Shown: positions 26,274 through 34,321 of the stretch, one piece after another
Layout of the letters: each line of letters opens with the position of its first letter
Position numbering within the stretch: the first letter of the stretch is position 1
Source: a bacterium
GTDB taxonomy: Bacteria > Actinomycetota > Acidimicrobiia > Acidimicrobiales > Bin134
Assembly (NCBI GenBank): GCA_028819295.1
Contig: JAPPMA010000073.1
Span: forward strand, 211-56,861
Direction of reading: 5' to 3'
DNA length: 56,651 nucleotides
Notes under the pieces: model-generated
The model's input: the letters and a program-made list of their open reading frames with translations, nothing else
Databases searched by the model: none
Told to the model about the DNA's origin: nothing
Position numbers and translations under genes: made by a program

Positions 26274-27248
26274 ATGGACGTCTTGGTTGTCGGTGCGGGT
26301 GTGGTCGGCGCCGGAGTGGCGAAGCGCTTGGCCGGCTCGTCGTCAGCTCCTATCGGACGGGTGGCGGTATTCGACCGGAATCCGGACAGGGCCTGGCGTT
26401 TGTCCGAAAGGCAGGGCGCCCCGGCCGCAGCAGGCAGCCTTGACGACACGGCAGACATCGTGATTTTGGCCACTGCGTCTGGCAGCCAGGCTCGACTGGC
26501 CCAGCGGTTTCTCGGCAAGGCGCAGGTTGTGCTGGCCACATCTGACTCACTGGGTGATGTGAGACGGCTGTTGGGCATGAATGGAGCAGTCCGGCAGCGA
26601 AACTCGCTGGTCGTTGCCGGGGTGGGAATGGCGCCTGGGCTGAGCGACGTTCTGGCTGTACGGGCCGCTGCGGACCTCGACCGGGTGACCGAGGTGCATG
26701 TGGCCAAGTTCGGCACCGGAGGACCGGCTTGCGCCCGCCAGCACCACAAGGCCTTGGGGTCGCTGGCCTTGGAGTGGCGGGGTGGGTGGAGGCAACGACC
26801 GGGGGGCTCAGGCCGGGAGCTTTGCTGGTTTCCGGGACCGGTGGATGCGGCCGATTGCTATCGAGCGGCATTGCCCGACCCGCTGCTGCTGGCCCGGAAG
26901 TTCAACCGGGCTGATCGGATCACCGCTCGGATGGCGGCCACGAGGCGGGACCGCTTCAGCTCTTGGCTGCCGATGCTGAGGCCGCCGCACCCTGAGGGGA
27001 GGCTCGGTGCGATAAGGGTTGAAGTGCGGGGGCAGAAGGGCCAAGCGTGGGTGGGGCGGATTCTGGGGGCGTCGGCACCGCCGGGTTTTGCGACCGCGGC
27101 GGTGGTGACGAGTGTGGTCGAGCTGATCGGGTCGGGGAAAGTTGACGGGGCCGGGGTGATGGGGCTTTCCGAGATTGTGGATGCGGGGGAGTTTTTGCGC
27201 GTTCTTGAGGGGCAAGGGATTGTTTGCGAGGAGTTCTCTGGACCTTAG
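26274..27248 (+). CDS. saccharopine dehydrogenase-like NAD(P)-binding protein
   Basis: A 324-residue protein with an N-terminal Rossmann motif VVGAGVVGAGVAKRLAG and a second strand ending VFDRNPDRA, then VILATASGSQARLAQRFL. The order matches the saccharopine dehydrogenase/LYS9-like superfamily. The middle GVGMAPGLSDVLA motif is typical of that group, in which the substrate is often unknown. It stands alone: 19 nt after the small peptide gene and convergent with the hisN-like gene. Confidence 0.7.
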   Translation: MDVLVVGAGVVGAGVAKRLAGSSSAPIGRVAVFDRNPDRAWRLSERQGAPAAAGSLDDTADIVILATASGSQARLAQRFLGKAQVVLATSDSLGDVRRLLGMNGAVRQRNSLVVAGVGMAPGLSDVLAVRAAADLDRVTEVHVAKFGTGGPACARQHHKALGSLALEWRGGWRQRPGGSGRELCWFPGPVDAADCYRAALPDPLLLARKFNRADRITARMAATRRDRFSSWLPMLRPPHPEGRLGAIRVEVRGQKGQAWVGRILGASAPPGFATAAVVTSVVELIGSGKVDGAGVMGLSEIVDAGEFLRVLEGQGIVCEEFSGP

Positions 27249-27287
27249 GACCTGCGGTCCACGGTCTTGCCTGCCGTTCTTGTTCTT

Positions 27288-28109
27288 TCAACCGTTATTT
27301 TGCAGGAGAGCCCTCAGCTCCTCGTGGATGGTTCCGTTGGTGGCGAGCCAGTGGCCTGCCTCAGGGGTGGTGGATCCGCTCCATTGGGTGATCTGGCCGC
27401 CGGCTTCAGGGACAATGACCATCATCGGGGCGATGTCCCAGAGGTTGAGGCCGGGGTCGATCATGGCCTCGGTCCGGCCGGTGGCCACCAAGACGTAGCC
27501 GTAGCCGTCTCCCCAGGTCCGCATCCTGGCCTCGGTTCGGCTCACCCGGTCGAAGGCGCCTTCGGGCCACCATTCGAAGCCCGATGCACACAGGTACGAT
27601 CGGCTCAGCTCGGCCTGCAAACTGACCTGGCAGCGGCGGCCGTTGTGATAGCAGCCCAGTCCTCGGCCCGCCCATACCGCTTCGTCGAGAGGGGGGACGG
27701 CCGCCACACCGATAGCGGGGCCTTGTTGGTCGAACATGGCCAACAAGGTGGTGTACAGGGGCACGCCGCGCACAAAGCTCCGGGTGCCGTCGACAGGGTC
27801 GATGATCCATGTTCGCCCCGATGTCCCCTGCTCGTCGGGGAACTCCTCGCCGATAACGGCGTCGTCGGGGAACCTGTTGGCCAGATTCTCTCGGAGAAAC
27901 GATTCCGCGGCCTTGTCGGCATCGGTCACCGGCGAGCCGTCGTCCTTGCGGTCCACCGACAGCTCGTGATCGTTGAACCAGTTCAGCGTCAACTCCCCGG
28001 CTTGGCGAGCCAGGTGGACTGCTTCGTCCAGCAGTTCGGCGGAAACCGAACCGGGATCGGCCGGCAGCGGCGCCGGTTGTGCCAACGGCCCAGGCGCCGG
28101 CCGGTCCAT
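27288..28109 (-). CDS. hisN: inositol monophosphatase family protein, HisN-like
   Basis: A 273-residue metal-dependent phosphatase. The motifs are GEEFPDEQG (metal ligand Glu), IDPVDGTRSFVRGVP (DPxDGT) and LNLWDIAPM (WD). The FVRGVPLYTTLLA wording is closest to actinobacterial histidinol-phosphatase HisN. ATG 28109 overlaps the CoA-transferase stop (ATGA), so it is the last gene of a catabolic operon rather than of a his operon. Inositol monophosphatase or another sugar-phosphate phosphatase remains possible. Confidence 0.75.
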   Translation of the reverse strand: MDRPAPGPLAQPAPLPADPGSVSAELLDEAVHLARQAGELTLNWFNDHELSVDRKDDGSPVTDADKAAESFLRENLANRFPDDAVIGEEFPDEQGTSGRTWIIDPVDGTRSFVRGVPLYTTLLAMFDQQGPAIGVAAVPPLDEAVWAGRGLGCYHNGRRCQVSLQAELSRSYLCASGFEWWPEGAFDRVSRTEARMRTWGDGYGYVLVATGRTEAMIDPGLNLWDIAPMMVIVPEAGGQITQWSGSTTPEAGHWLATNGTIHEELRALLQNNG

Positions 28110-29341
28110 CAGCCCAGGATGCCCTGGTCCCGAAGGGCGGCCAGCCGGTCTTCGCCCAGTCCCAGCACTTCGCCCAGCACCTCGTCGGTTTGCTGGCCGA
28201 CAGTGGGGGCATGGGTGGGCACGGGGAGTTCCTCGTCGAAGAACTTGACGGGAAGGGGGAGCTGCTCGCAGCCGAGCTGTTCGGTGGTGAACAGCGGCAT
28301 CCGGTCTTGGAACTGTGGGTCGTCGACCACGTTCTTGGCGTTGTTCACCGGGGCGATGGGGGTGTTGACGCGGTCGCCGAACTCCAGCCACTCCGCGCTG
28401 GTCTTGGTGCGGAAGACGTCGCGCAGCTCCCGGTGCAATTCCAAGTTGCCCCGGGCATGGTCGGCGTACTTGGACCCCGGCCAGCGGTCGAACAGGTCCA
28501 TCCGGTCGAGGGCTTCGCAGAAGTTGCGCCAGAAAGCCTGCTCAGAGGCCATGAACAGCACATGGCCATCCGACGACTCGTACATCTGGTAGCGGACGCC
28601 CTCCCACATGCCGGCCAAGCCCGGTGCTCGGCGCTCATAGTCGTCAGCCGGATTGCCGGTCACCTCGTCTTCGGGCCGCTCATAGGCCTTCCACGTCTCG
28701 ATGCGGTACCAGTCCATGTAAGCAGCCGCGTCGGACTGGGCGAGCTCGAGTCGACATCCCTCTCCCGTCTCCCGAGCCCGGACAATCCCCGCGAGAAGGG
28801 CGAACGCGCCGATGAGCGGCGCGATGTTGATGCCGACGTTGGGCATCTCCGGGATGCGGCAGAAGCCGTCGTCGTCGTACACGGGAGGAATGAGCCCGGC
28901 CCACGTGTCATAGGCGATCCCGTGGCTGGGCATGTCCTTGTACGGGCCGGTCATGCCATAGCCGCTGATGGTGGCGAACACGATCTTGGGGTTCACCTCC
29001 TTGAGCTGCTCGTAGCCCAGGCCTCGCCGCTCCAGCGCTCCCGGTCTCATGGCCTCGACCACGGCATCGGCACTGCGGGCCAGATCCAGGTACAGCTCCA
29101 CCCCTTCGGGCTGGCGGAGGTCGAGCACGATGCTGCGCTTGCCCCGGTGCGTGTGCAGATGCAGCAGCGAGACCCCGTTGACAATGGGCCAGGTCATCTG
29201 GCGGATGTAATCGCCCTGAGGTGGCTCGACCTTGATGACGTCGGCGCCAAGATCGGACAGGAATGTGGTGAGAAAACCCGGTCCGAGCAGCGAACTCTCA
29301 ATGACCCGAACCCCGGCCAGCGGCGGCATTGAGGGGCTCAT
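28109..29341 (-). CDS. CoA transferase, CaiB/BaiF family III
   Basis: A 410-residue protein. The N-terminus PLAGVRVIESSLLGPGFLT with GADVIKVEPPQGD and later SIVLDLRQPEGVELYLDLAR are hallmarks of family III CoA transferases, which move CoA between carboxylic acids or act as racemases. ATG 29341 overlaps the SDR stop by 4 nt; the longer frame to 29641 is out of phase with the family and runs through the SDR gene. It is part of the TetR/MaoC/SDR operon, which suggests degradation of a lipid or terpenoid-type acid. Confidence 0.9.
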   Translation of the reverse strand: MSPSMPPLAGVRVIESSLLGPGFLTTFLSDLGADVIKVEPPQGDYIRQMTWPIVNGVSLLHLHTHRGKRSIVLDLRQPEGVELYLDLARSADAVVEAMRPGALERRGLGYEQLKEVNPKIVFATISGYGMTGPYKDMPSHGIAYDTWAGLIPPVYDDDGFCRIPEMPNVGINIAPLIGAFALLAGIVRARETGEGCRLELAQSDAAAYMDWYRIETWKAYERPEDEVTGNPADDYERRAPGLAGMWEGVRYQMYESSDGHVLFMASEQAFWRNFCEALDRMDLFDRWPGSKYADHARGNLELHRELRDVFRTKTSAEWLEFGDRVNTPIAPVNNAKNVVDDPQFQDRMPLFTTEQLGCEQLPLPVKFFDEELPVPTHAPTVGQQTDEVLGEVLGLGEDRLAALRDQGILG

Positions 29342-30051
29342 GCCTGCATTCCTCCGTCGACTCGGATAACGATCCCGTTGCAGTAGCTGGCGTCGTCGCT
29401 GGCCAAAAAGGCGAAGGCCGCAGCCAGCTCTGAGGGGTTGGCCGGCCGCTCGAAGGGAAGGATGCGGGACATGATGGTGAGGTCGACGTCTTCGGGCGGG
29501 GTGAACTGCTCGGCAATGGGAGTATCGACACCGCCGGGGGCGATGCAGTTCACCCGGATCCCCGACCGGCCGTTGGTGATGGCCATGGTCTGGGTGAGGG
29601 CGATCACCCCGCCTTTGGAGGCCGAATAGGCGGAACTCCACGGCTGGGCGTTGGTGCCCGCGGTGGAGGCGGTGTTGACGATGCTGCCCTGGGATTCGAG
29701 CAAGTGGGGCAAACAGGCTTGGGACATGAAGAAGGTGCCGGTGAGGTTCACGCCGATCACCCGGTTCCAGGCTTCGGCGGTTTCATCCTCGTCGCGGGCA
29801 AAATGACCGAGACCGGCGATGTTGCACAGCACATCAATGCGACCATGGGCATCGACTGCTTGGGCGACGGCGGGGCCGATGGCGTCTAAGTCGAGCAGGT
29901 CGAGTTGGATGGTCATGTCGACGTCGGTGACTGGATTCCGGTCGATGCCCACAACTGTTCCGCCCTCTGATCGGAGCCGAGCAGCCGTGGCCTGACCGAT
30001 GCCGGAAGCGGCGCCAGTAACGATGGCGACCTTGTTTTCGAATCGCTTCAT
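29338..30051 (-). CDS. short-chain dehydrogenase/reductase
   Basis: A 237-residue classical SDR from ATG 30051 (MKRFENKVAIVTGAASGIG). It shows the cofactor motif TGAASGIG, the structural CNIAG, the catalytic Ser/Tyr/Lys (NTASTAGTN, then AYSASKGG) and the C-terminal DGG. An Asp after the second strand (GIDRNP) suggests NAD rather than NADP. It overlaps the CoA-transferase gene downstream and lies 14 nt after MaoC, so it probably oxidises a hydroxyacyl-CoA or alcohol in the same route. Confidence 0.92.
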   Translation of the reverse strand: MKRFENKVAIVTGAASGIGQATAARLRSEGGTVVGIDRNPVTDVDMTIQLDLLDLDAIGPAVAQAVDAHGRIDVLCNIAGLGHFARDEDETAEAWNRVIGVNLTGTFFMSQACLPHLLESQGSIVNTASTAGTNAQPWSSAYSASKGGVIALTQTMAITNGRSGIRVNCIAPGGVDTPIAEQFTPPEDVDLTIMSRILPFERPANPSELAAAFAFLASDDASYCNGIVIRVDGGMQA

Positions 30052-30065
30052 GCCCCAAGCATGGC

Positions 30066-30551
30066 CTATTGGATTGGTCGGCGATGTATCAGAGCAGTGC
30101 GCACGGCCCTGCAAACCAAGATCTCGGTGCTCACCGAGTAGGCTCGATGCTCAAGGGTGACCACCCCCTGGGCGGGCCGGGACTGGGACGGGCGGGCCTC
30201 CAGCACCTCGGTTTCCACTCTGATGGTGTCGCCGGGGAACACGGGGGCGCCGAAGACGACCTCTGTGAATCCCAGATTGGCCACAGTGGTCCCCATGGTC
30301 GTCTCGTGGACGCTGATTCCCACTGCCAGTCCCAGTGTGAGCATGGAGTTCACCAGCGGCTGGCCGAACTCAGTGCCCGCGGCGTAGTCGGCATCGAGAT
30401 GAATGGGCGCGGGGTTCATGGTCATGGTGGTGAAGGCCACGTTGTCGGCCTCGGTGATCGTGCGGCGAATGGCGTGGTGGACAATCAGCCCCGGGGTCAG
30501 CTCCTCGAACCAAAGGCCGGTGACAGGACGAGCGGTTTGGTGGTCGGCCAC
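30066..30551 (-). CDS. MaoC family acyl-CoA hydratase
   Basis: A hot-dog-fold protein of 161 residues from GTG 30551, the only plausible start after the TetR stop at 30562. The hydratase motif is [12 protein letters not shown]. The family hydrates enoyl-CoA thioesters, for example mesaconyl-CoA. In this operon it sits between TetR and SDR, giving a hydratase-dehydrogenase-CoA transferase order that fits a beta-oxidation-like pathway. The substrate is not identifiable. Confidence 0.85.
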   Translation of the reverse strand: MADHQTARPVTGLWFEELTPGLIVHHAIRRTITEADNVAFTTMTMNPAPIHLDADYAAGTEFGQPLVNSMLTLGLAVGISVHETTMGTTVANLGFTEVVFGAPVFPGDTIRVETEVLEARPSQSRPAQGVVTLEHRAYSVSTEILVCRAVRTALIHRRPIQ

Positions 30552-30561
30552 AGCGAGAAAA

Positions 30562-31194
30562 TCAACCGCTGGAATTGGCCGCCACAGTTCGGGCGGGCGC
30601 CTCAATGATTCCCGCCAACATGTCCACCAGGTTATCGGCATACACATCGTCGGGAGTGGGCAGGGGATCGCCTGCTTCGGTGCGGCGGGCTCGCTCGGCC
30701 AGAGAGGCAGTCATGAGCTGTATCATGCCCAGCACCCGTTCGTCGCGTTGGCGTTTGTCGCTGGCCGCGGCCTTGTCCCGCAGCAGCCGCAGGATGGCGT
30801 TGAGGTTGGCTGGAACGTGGGTGGGATCGAAGTCCCAGCGACTGAACTCGGCGCTGAGTTGAGCCACAATGCGCAGATAGCACCGCCCGCTGGAGGTGGA
30901 CAGTCGGCGGGTGAGAGGCTGGATCAGGGCTTCGATGAGGCCCACGGTGCAGTCGTCGTCCAAGGTGGCCCACACATCGCCTCGGTCTTGGTCGATAGGC
31001 TCGCCGTGTTCTTTCAGGATGGCATCGAGCACTCCCCGACGGGAGCCGAAATGGTATGTGAGGGCTGAGCTGTTCTTCTGCCCGGCGGAGGCCACGATGT
31101 CTTGCACTCGCACTCGCCAGATGCCCTGCTCGGCGAACAGCCGCTCGGCTTCGGCGATCAGCCGGCGGCGGGTTTCAGTGGCGTCGCGTGGCAC
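30562..31194 (-). CDS. TetR family transcriptional regulator
   Basis: A 210-residue repressor. The N-terminal helix-turn-helix spans [18 protein letters not shown] to [17 protein letters not shown], with QDIVASAG as the first helix of the motif. The ligand domain follows, with a TetR_C-type helical pattern. The start is GTG 31194. It lies inside the operon it presumably controls; the palindrome at 32537-32559 in front of the first gene is the candidate operator. Its start region is copied twice upstream. Confidence 0.9.
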   Translation of the reverse strand: MPRDATETRRRLIAEAERLFAEQGIWRVRVQDIVASAGQKNSSALTYHFGSRRGVLDAILKEHGEPIDQDRGDVWATLDDDCTVGLIEALIQPLTRRLSTSSGRCYLRIVAQLSAEFSRWDFDPTHVPANLNAILRLLRDKAAASDKRQRDERVLGMIQLMTASLAERARRTEAGDPLPTPDDVYADNLVDMLAGIIEAPARTVAANSSG

Positions 31195-31266
31195 TGCGGC
31201 GGCCTCTCGATCCTGTGGCGTCGCGTGGCAAGCCGTTGTTCCTTGATCCAGTGGCGTCGCGCAGCA
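31178..31266. repeat. three-copy 36/37-bp spaced repeat at the TetR start
   Basis: GTGGCGTCGCGTGGCA occurs perfectly at 31178-31193 and 31215-31230, and its first 11 bases again from 31251. Spacings are 37 and 36 bp. On the minus strand the copies give start codons followed by the same residues PRDAT, so upstream mini-ORFs copy the TetR N-terminus. Confidence 0.85.
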
Positions 31267-31276
31267 CAGGGGTGGG

Positions 31277-32497
31277 TTAGCTGCCGTGGCCTAGGGGCAG
31301 CAGGGCGGTGTCGGGGATGAGCTCCACGTCGATGCCCTCGGGCAGCGGGAATTGGAAGTCGGGATACCGTCGTTGGGCAGTGGCCCGGTAGCGGTCGGTG
31401 GAGTGGATCGGGTCGGGGTCGTACTCGGGGATCACCTTGGTGCCGAACACCTCGAGCATCTCGCTGATCTCGTCGTGTTCCATGCCTTCGCCGGGCAGGC
31501 CGAACACCACTTGATCGCAGCCGACTGTCTGATAGCGGGCAACCTGCTCGCACACTTCTTCGGCGTTGCCGCACAGCATGTAGCCGCCGGCGATGGCCCC
31601 GTCGAGCATCTCGTCGGTCCACTCGATCTGGGTGGGGGCGGAAGGCCAGGTAATGGCATCCGGGGATTTGGGCATGGTGTCGTGGTAGAGGTTCACCATC
31701 GTGACCAGATAACCCCGTCCCTTGGCCTTGGCTATCGCCCGGGCCCGATCCCGATCTTCCAGGCAGACAACGGCGTTGGTCATCATCACGTTGTCGTTCT
31801 TGAACTGGCCGATCTGCTCCACCGGACTCTGGATGGCTTCCTTGTAGGCGTCTATCCGACCCCGGAGGTTGAAGATGGGCTCGAAGTTGAAGGCGATCGC
31901 GCCGATGCCCAGCGAGCCGGCCTTGGCGAACGTGGGGGGGTTGCCGCACGCCACCCAGATGGGAGGATGCCCATGGCCGTAGGGCTTGGGCAGCACGTTG
32001 TGGGGTTTGGGAACCGAGAAGTGCTCGCCCTCAAAGCAGTAGTCGCGCTGTTCCCACATACGGGGGATTTCTCGGATGACCTCGTCCCACATTGATTTGG
32101 TCTCGGGCGGGGTCAGCCCGCCGAAGGTGGCGACTTCGTGGCTGCCCGCCCCCCGGCCGGTGCCGAACTCAAAGCGGTTTCCCGTGATGTGGTCGAGCAT
32201 GGCGGCCCGCTCGGCGATGCGCACCGGGTGCTCCTTGGCGGTGGGCAGGCTGGTGATGCCGGTGGAGAGGTGAATGCGCTCGGTTTGTGCGGCCACATAG
32301 CCCATGACCGGGGCGGGGGCCGACAAGTGGCTGTACTCGGTGAGGCAGTGGTGCTCGCCGAACCAGGCGTATTTCCAGTTGTACTTGTCAGCGGTGATCA
32401 CGTAGTGGGCTTCCCTCATCAAAGCGGTGTGCTCTGCCTCAGTGTCATGAGCTGCTGGCCCGGGGATGTAGCCGTTGACGAAAATGCCGAATTCCAT
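31277..32497 (-). CDS. LLM class flavin-dependent oxidoreductase
   Basis: A 406-residue luciferase-like monooxygenase. The N-terminus MEFGIFVNGYIPGP, the KYAWFGEHH motif, the THLSTGITSLP-type strand (HLSTGITSLPTAKEHPVRIA) and FGTGRGAGSHEV are typical. Such enzymes use FMNH2 or F420 to oxidise hydrophobic substrates. ATG 32497 has GGAG 6 nt upstream. It is the first gene of the operon that continues with TetR, MaoC, SDR, CoA transferase and phosphatase; the palindromic operator lies 40 nt upstream. Confidence 0.9.
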   Translation of the reverse strand: MEFGIFVNGYIPGPAAHDTEAEHTALMREAHYVITADKYNWKYAWFGEHHCLTEYSHLSAPAPVMGYVAAQTERIHLSTGITSLPTAKEHPVRIAERAAMLDHITGNRFEFGTGRGAGSHEVATFGGLTPPETKSMWDEVIREIPRMWEQRDYCFEGEHFSVPKPHNVLPKPYGHGHPPIWVACGNPPTFAKAGSLGIGAIAFNFEPIFNLRGRIDAYKEAIQSPVEQIGQFKNDNVMMTNAVVCLEDRDRARAIAKAKGRGYLVTMVNLYHDTMPKSPDAITWPSAPTQIEWTDEMLDGAIAGGYMLCGNAEEVCEQVARYQTVGCDQVVFGLPGEGMEHDEISEMLEVFGTKVIPEYDPDPIHSTDRYRATAQRRYPDFQFPLPEGIDVELIPDTALLPLGHGS

Positions 32498-32536
32498 GGT
32501 CTTCTCCGCATCCGGTGAGGGGACAGTGACGGAACA

Positions 32537-32566
32537 GTTCTAATGAAATATATTAGAACCCGTCAA
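32537..32566 (-). promoter_or_regulatory. palindromic operator and promoter of the LLM-TetR operon
   Basis: GTTCTAAT (32537-32544) and ATTAGAAC (32552-32559) form a perfect 8-bp inverted repeat with a 7-bp spacer. On the minus strand TTGACG (32561-32566) stands as a -35 and TAGAAC within the palindrome as a weak -10, 18 nt apart. The palindrome overlaps the promoter, as expected for a TetR operator; the operon's own TetR is the likely ligand. Confidence 0.7.
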
Positions 32567-32567
32567 A

Positions 32568-33515
32568 TCAAACCCCTCCCACTTGGCCCTGGAGATTTTC
32601 GACCCAATTGCGGGCCTCGGACCACGCGGAAGTCGCTGCGGTGCCCTGGTCTTCGCTTCCTTTGACATTGGTGGCATAGGAGCCGAGAAACTTCACCTCA
32701 CCGTGTTTGGCAACGATGCTGGTGAGGCAGTCGGCCACCAGTTGGTCAGCCACATGGCCCTCCAGGTCGATGAGGAAGCAATAGTCGCCCAGTGCCTTCT
32801 TGGTGGGCCGCGATTCCAGCTTGGTGAGATTGATGGACCGGGCTGCAAACTCGGCGAGGATGCCCATGAGCGATCCCGACCGATCGGAGCGCTGAAAGAC
32901 CACGATGGACGTCTTGTCCTGGCCGGTGGGCGCCGGTATTCCAGTGTGGGACACTGCCACGAAGCGGGTCTGGTTCTCGGAGTGGTCCGCGATGTCGGCG
33001 GCGATCAACTCCAGTCCGTAGAGTTGCTGCGACAAAATGGTGCCGATGGCAGCCGCGGTCCTGTCATTGGAGACGGCGAGATCACGAGCCGCGGCAGCGG
33101 TGGAGTTGGCCGCGATCTCCTCGGCGTGGGGGAGCTTCTCGGTCAAATAGCGTCGACACTGAGCAGTTGCGACCGGGAAGCTGATGACGCGGCGAATCTC
33201 ATCCATCGAGGTTCCGGAGAAGCCCAATAGATGGAGGTGGACGTCGATGACCACTTCTCGCTGAATGAGCAGGTCGTGCTCAAAGATGAGGGCGTCGAGG
33301 GCCACATTGACCGTCCCCTCGATGGAGTTCTCGATAGCGGTAAAGCCCAATGCGGCCCGGCCGTCGGCGGCGGCACCAAGGACTTCGGGGATCGACCGGC
33401 ACAAGAGGCGGTCGGCTTCAGCCAAATCGGCTTGGGTGAGAAGCGCTTCTTCGGTGAATGTGCCCGGAGGTCCCAGGTAGGCCACCTGGCTTGCGGATCG
33501 GACAGCGGCAGTCAC
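32568..33515 (-). CDS. pheA: prephenate dehydratase
   Basis: A 315-residue monofunctional PheA. The catalytic domain starts VAYLGPPGTFTEEAL and contains AIENSIEGTV and the essential TRF (ENQTRFVAVS). The C-terminal ACT domain has RSGSLMGIL and ESRP, the phenylalanine-binding motifs for feedback inhibition. It converts prephenate to phenylpyruvate. GTG 33515 has a -10-like TATCCT 8 nt upstream; the longer frame to 33788 runs through larB. Confidence 0.96.
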   Translation of the reverse strand: MTAAVRSASQVAYLGPPGTFTEEALLTQADLAEADRLLCRSIPEVLGAAADGRAALGFTAIENSIEGTVNVALDALIFEHDLLIQREVVIDVHLHLLGFSGTSMDEIRRVISFPVATAQCRRYLTEKLPHAEEIAANSTAAAARDLAVSNDRTAAAIGTILSQQLYGLELIAADIADHSENQTRFVAVSHTGIPAPTGQDKTSIVVFQRSDRSGSLMGILAEFAARSINLTKLESRPTKKALGDYCFLIDLEGHVADQLVADCLTSIVAKHGEVKFLGSYATNVKGSEDQGTAATSAWSEARNWVENLQGQVGGV

Positions 33516-33523
33516 AAAGAGGC

Positions 33524-33529
33524 AGGATA
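33524..33529 (-). promoter_or_regulatory. -10 box TATCCT, 8 nt before the pheA GTG
   Basis: A minus-strand TANNNT hexamer at nearly leaderless spacing; it overlaps the larB start region on the other strand. Confidence 0.4.
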
Positions 33530-34321
33530 GTGGTAGTGGATGAGGCTTTTGTTCGGCAATTGATGGCAGATGTGCGCGACGGCACGGTGGCAGCGGACGA
33601 CGCGGTCCGACAATTGCGCCGTTTGCCGTTTGCCGATTTGGGATTTGCCCGGGTGGACCATCATCGCAGCCTCCGCCAAGGAGTGGCCGAGGTGGTCTAT
33701 GGGCCCGGCAAGACTCCGGGCCAGTGCGCGGCAATTGTGGAGGAGCTGCTCGACCAACCGGGTGGGCCAGTGCTGCTGACTCGGGCATCAGCCGAGCAGG
33801 CGGCGACTTCGCTGAGCCTCAACCCCGGTGGGGAGCGCTACGGCGCCACGGTGGTCTGGCGGCCAGCTCACCCACGGCCCGAGCGGGTGGCGCTGGCCGC
33901 GGCGGGCACAGCTGATCTCCCGGTGGCCGACGAATGCGGGGTGGTGCTGGCCGCTCACGGCCTGGCCCCGCAGCGCTTGAACGATGTGGGGGTGGCAGGT
34001 CTTCACCGGATTCTCGGCGAAGTCGAGGATTTGGCCTCGGCTGATGCTGTAGTGGTGGTTGCCGGCATGGAGGGGGCGCTGGCCTCGGTGGTGGGTGGGC
34101 TCACCATGGCCCCGGTGGTGGCGGTGCCCACCAGCTCCGGTTACGGCTCTTCGCTTGAAGGGGTCACACCGCTGTTGGCCATGCTGTCGTCGTGTGCTGC
34201 CGGGGTGACCGTGGTGGGTGTGGACAATGGATTTGGAGCGGCCTGCGCGGTGCTGCGCCTGCTCAAGTCGAGAGAGCGGGCAGCATCGGAGGCGGAGTTG
34301 AGTGGGGCGAGCGATGGCTGA
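33530..34321 (+). CDS. larB: nickel pincer cofactor biosynthesis protein LarB
   Basis: A 263-residue protein from GTG 33530, with AGAGG 7 nt upstream (GTG 33536 is possible). The C-terminal half is PurE-like (AGTADLPVADE, VVVAGMEGALASVVGGL, VPTSSGYGSS). By family knowledge LarB carboxylates and hydrolyses nicotinic acid adenine dinucleotide in the first step of nickel-pincer nucleotide synthesis. larC follows with an 8-nt overlap. LarE is not in the window. Confidence 0.9.
   Translation: MVVDEAFVRQLMADVRDGTVAADDAVRQLRRLPFADLGFARVDHHRSLRQGVAEVVYGPGKTPGQCAAIVEELLDQPGGPVLLTRASAEQAATSLSLNPGGERYGATVVWRPAHPRPERVALAAAGTADLPVADECGVVLAAHGLAPQRLNDVGVAGLHRILGEVEDLASADAVVVVAGMEGALASVVGGLTMAPVVAVPTSSGYGSSLEGVTPLLAMLSSCAAGVTVVGVDNGFGAACAVLRLLKSRERAASEAELSGASDG

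Noticed and set aside
27248..27260. Palindrome GGACCTGCGGTCC after the saccharopine dehydrogenase-like gene
   Set aside because: Short stem overlapping the stop codon and no T-run, so not supportable as a terminator.
26715..28592. Plus-strand open frames opposite hisN and the CoA transferase (for example 27267-28592)
   Set aside because: No domain is recognisable, composition is that of an antisense shadow, and the minus-strand genes show clear motifs.
29342..29641. N-terminal extension of the CoA transferase to 29641
   Set aside because: The extra 100 residues are Arg/His-rich shadow sequence of the SDR gene; ATG 29341 with the ATGA overlap starts the conserved domain.
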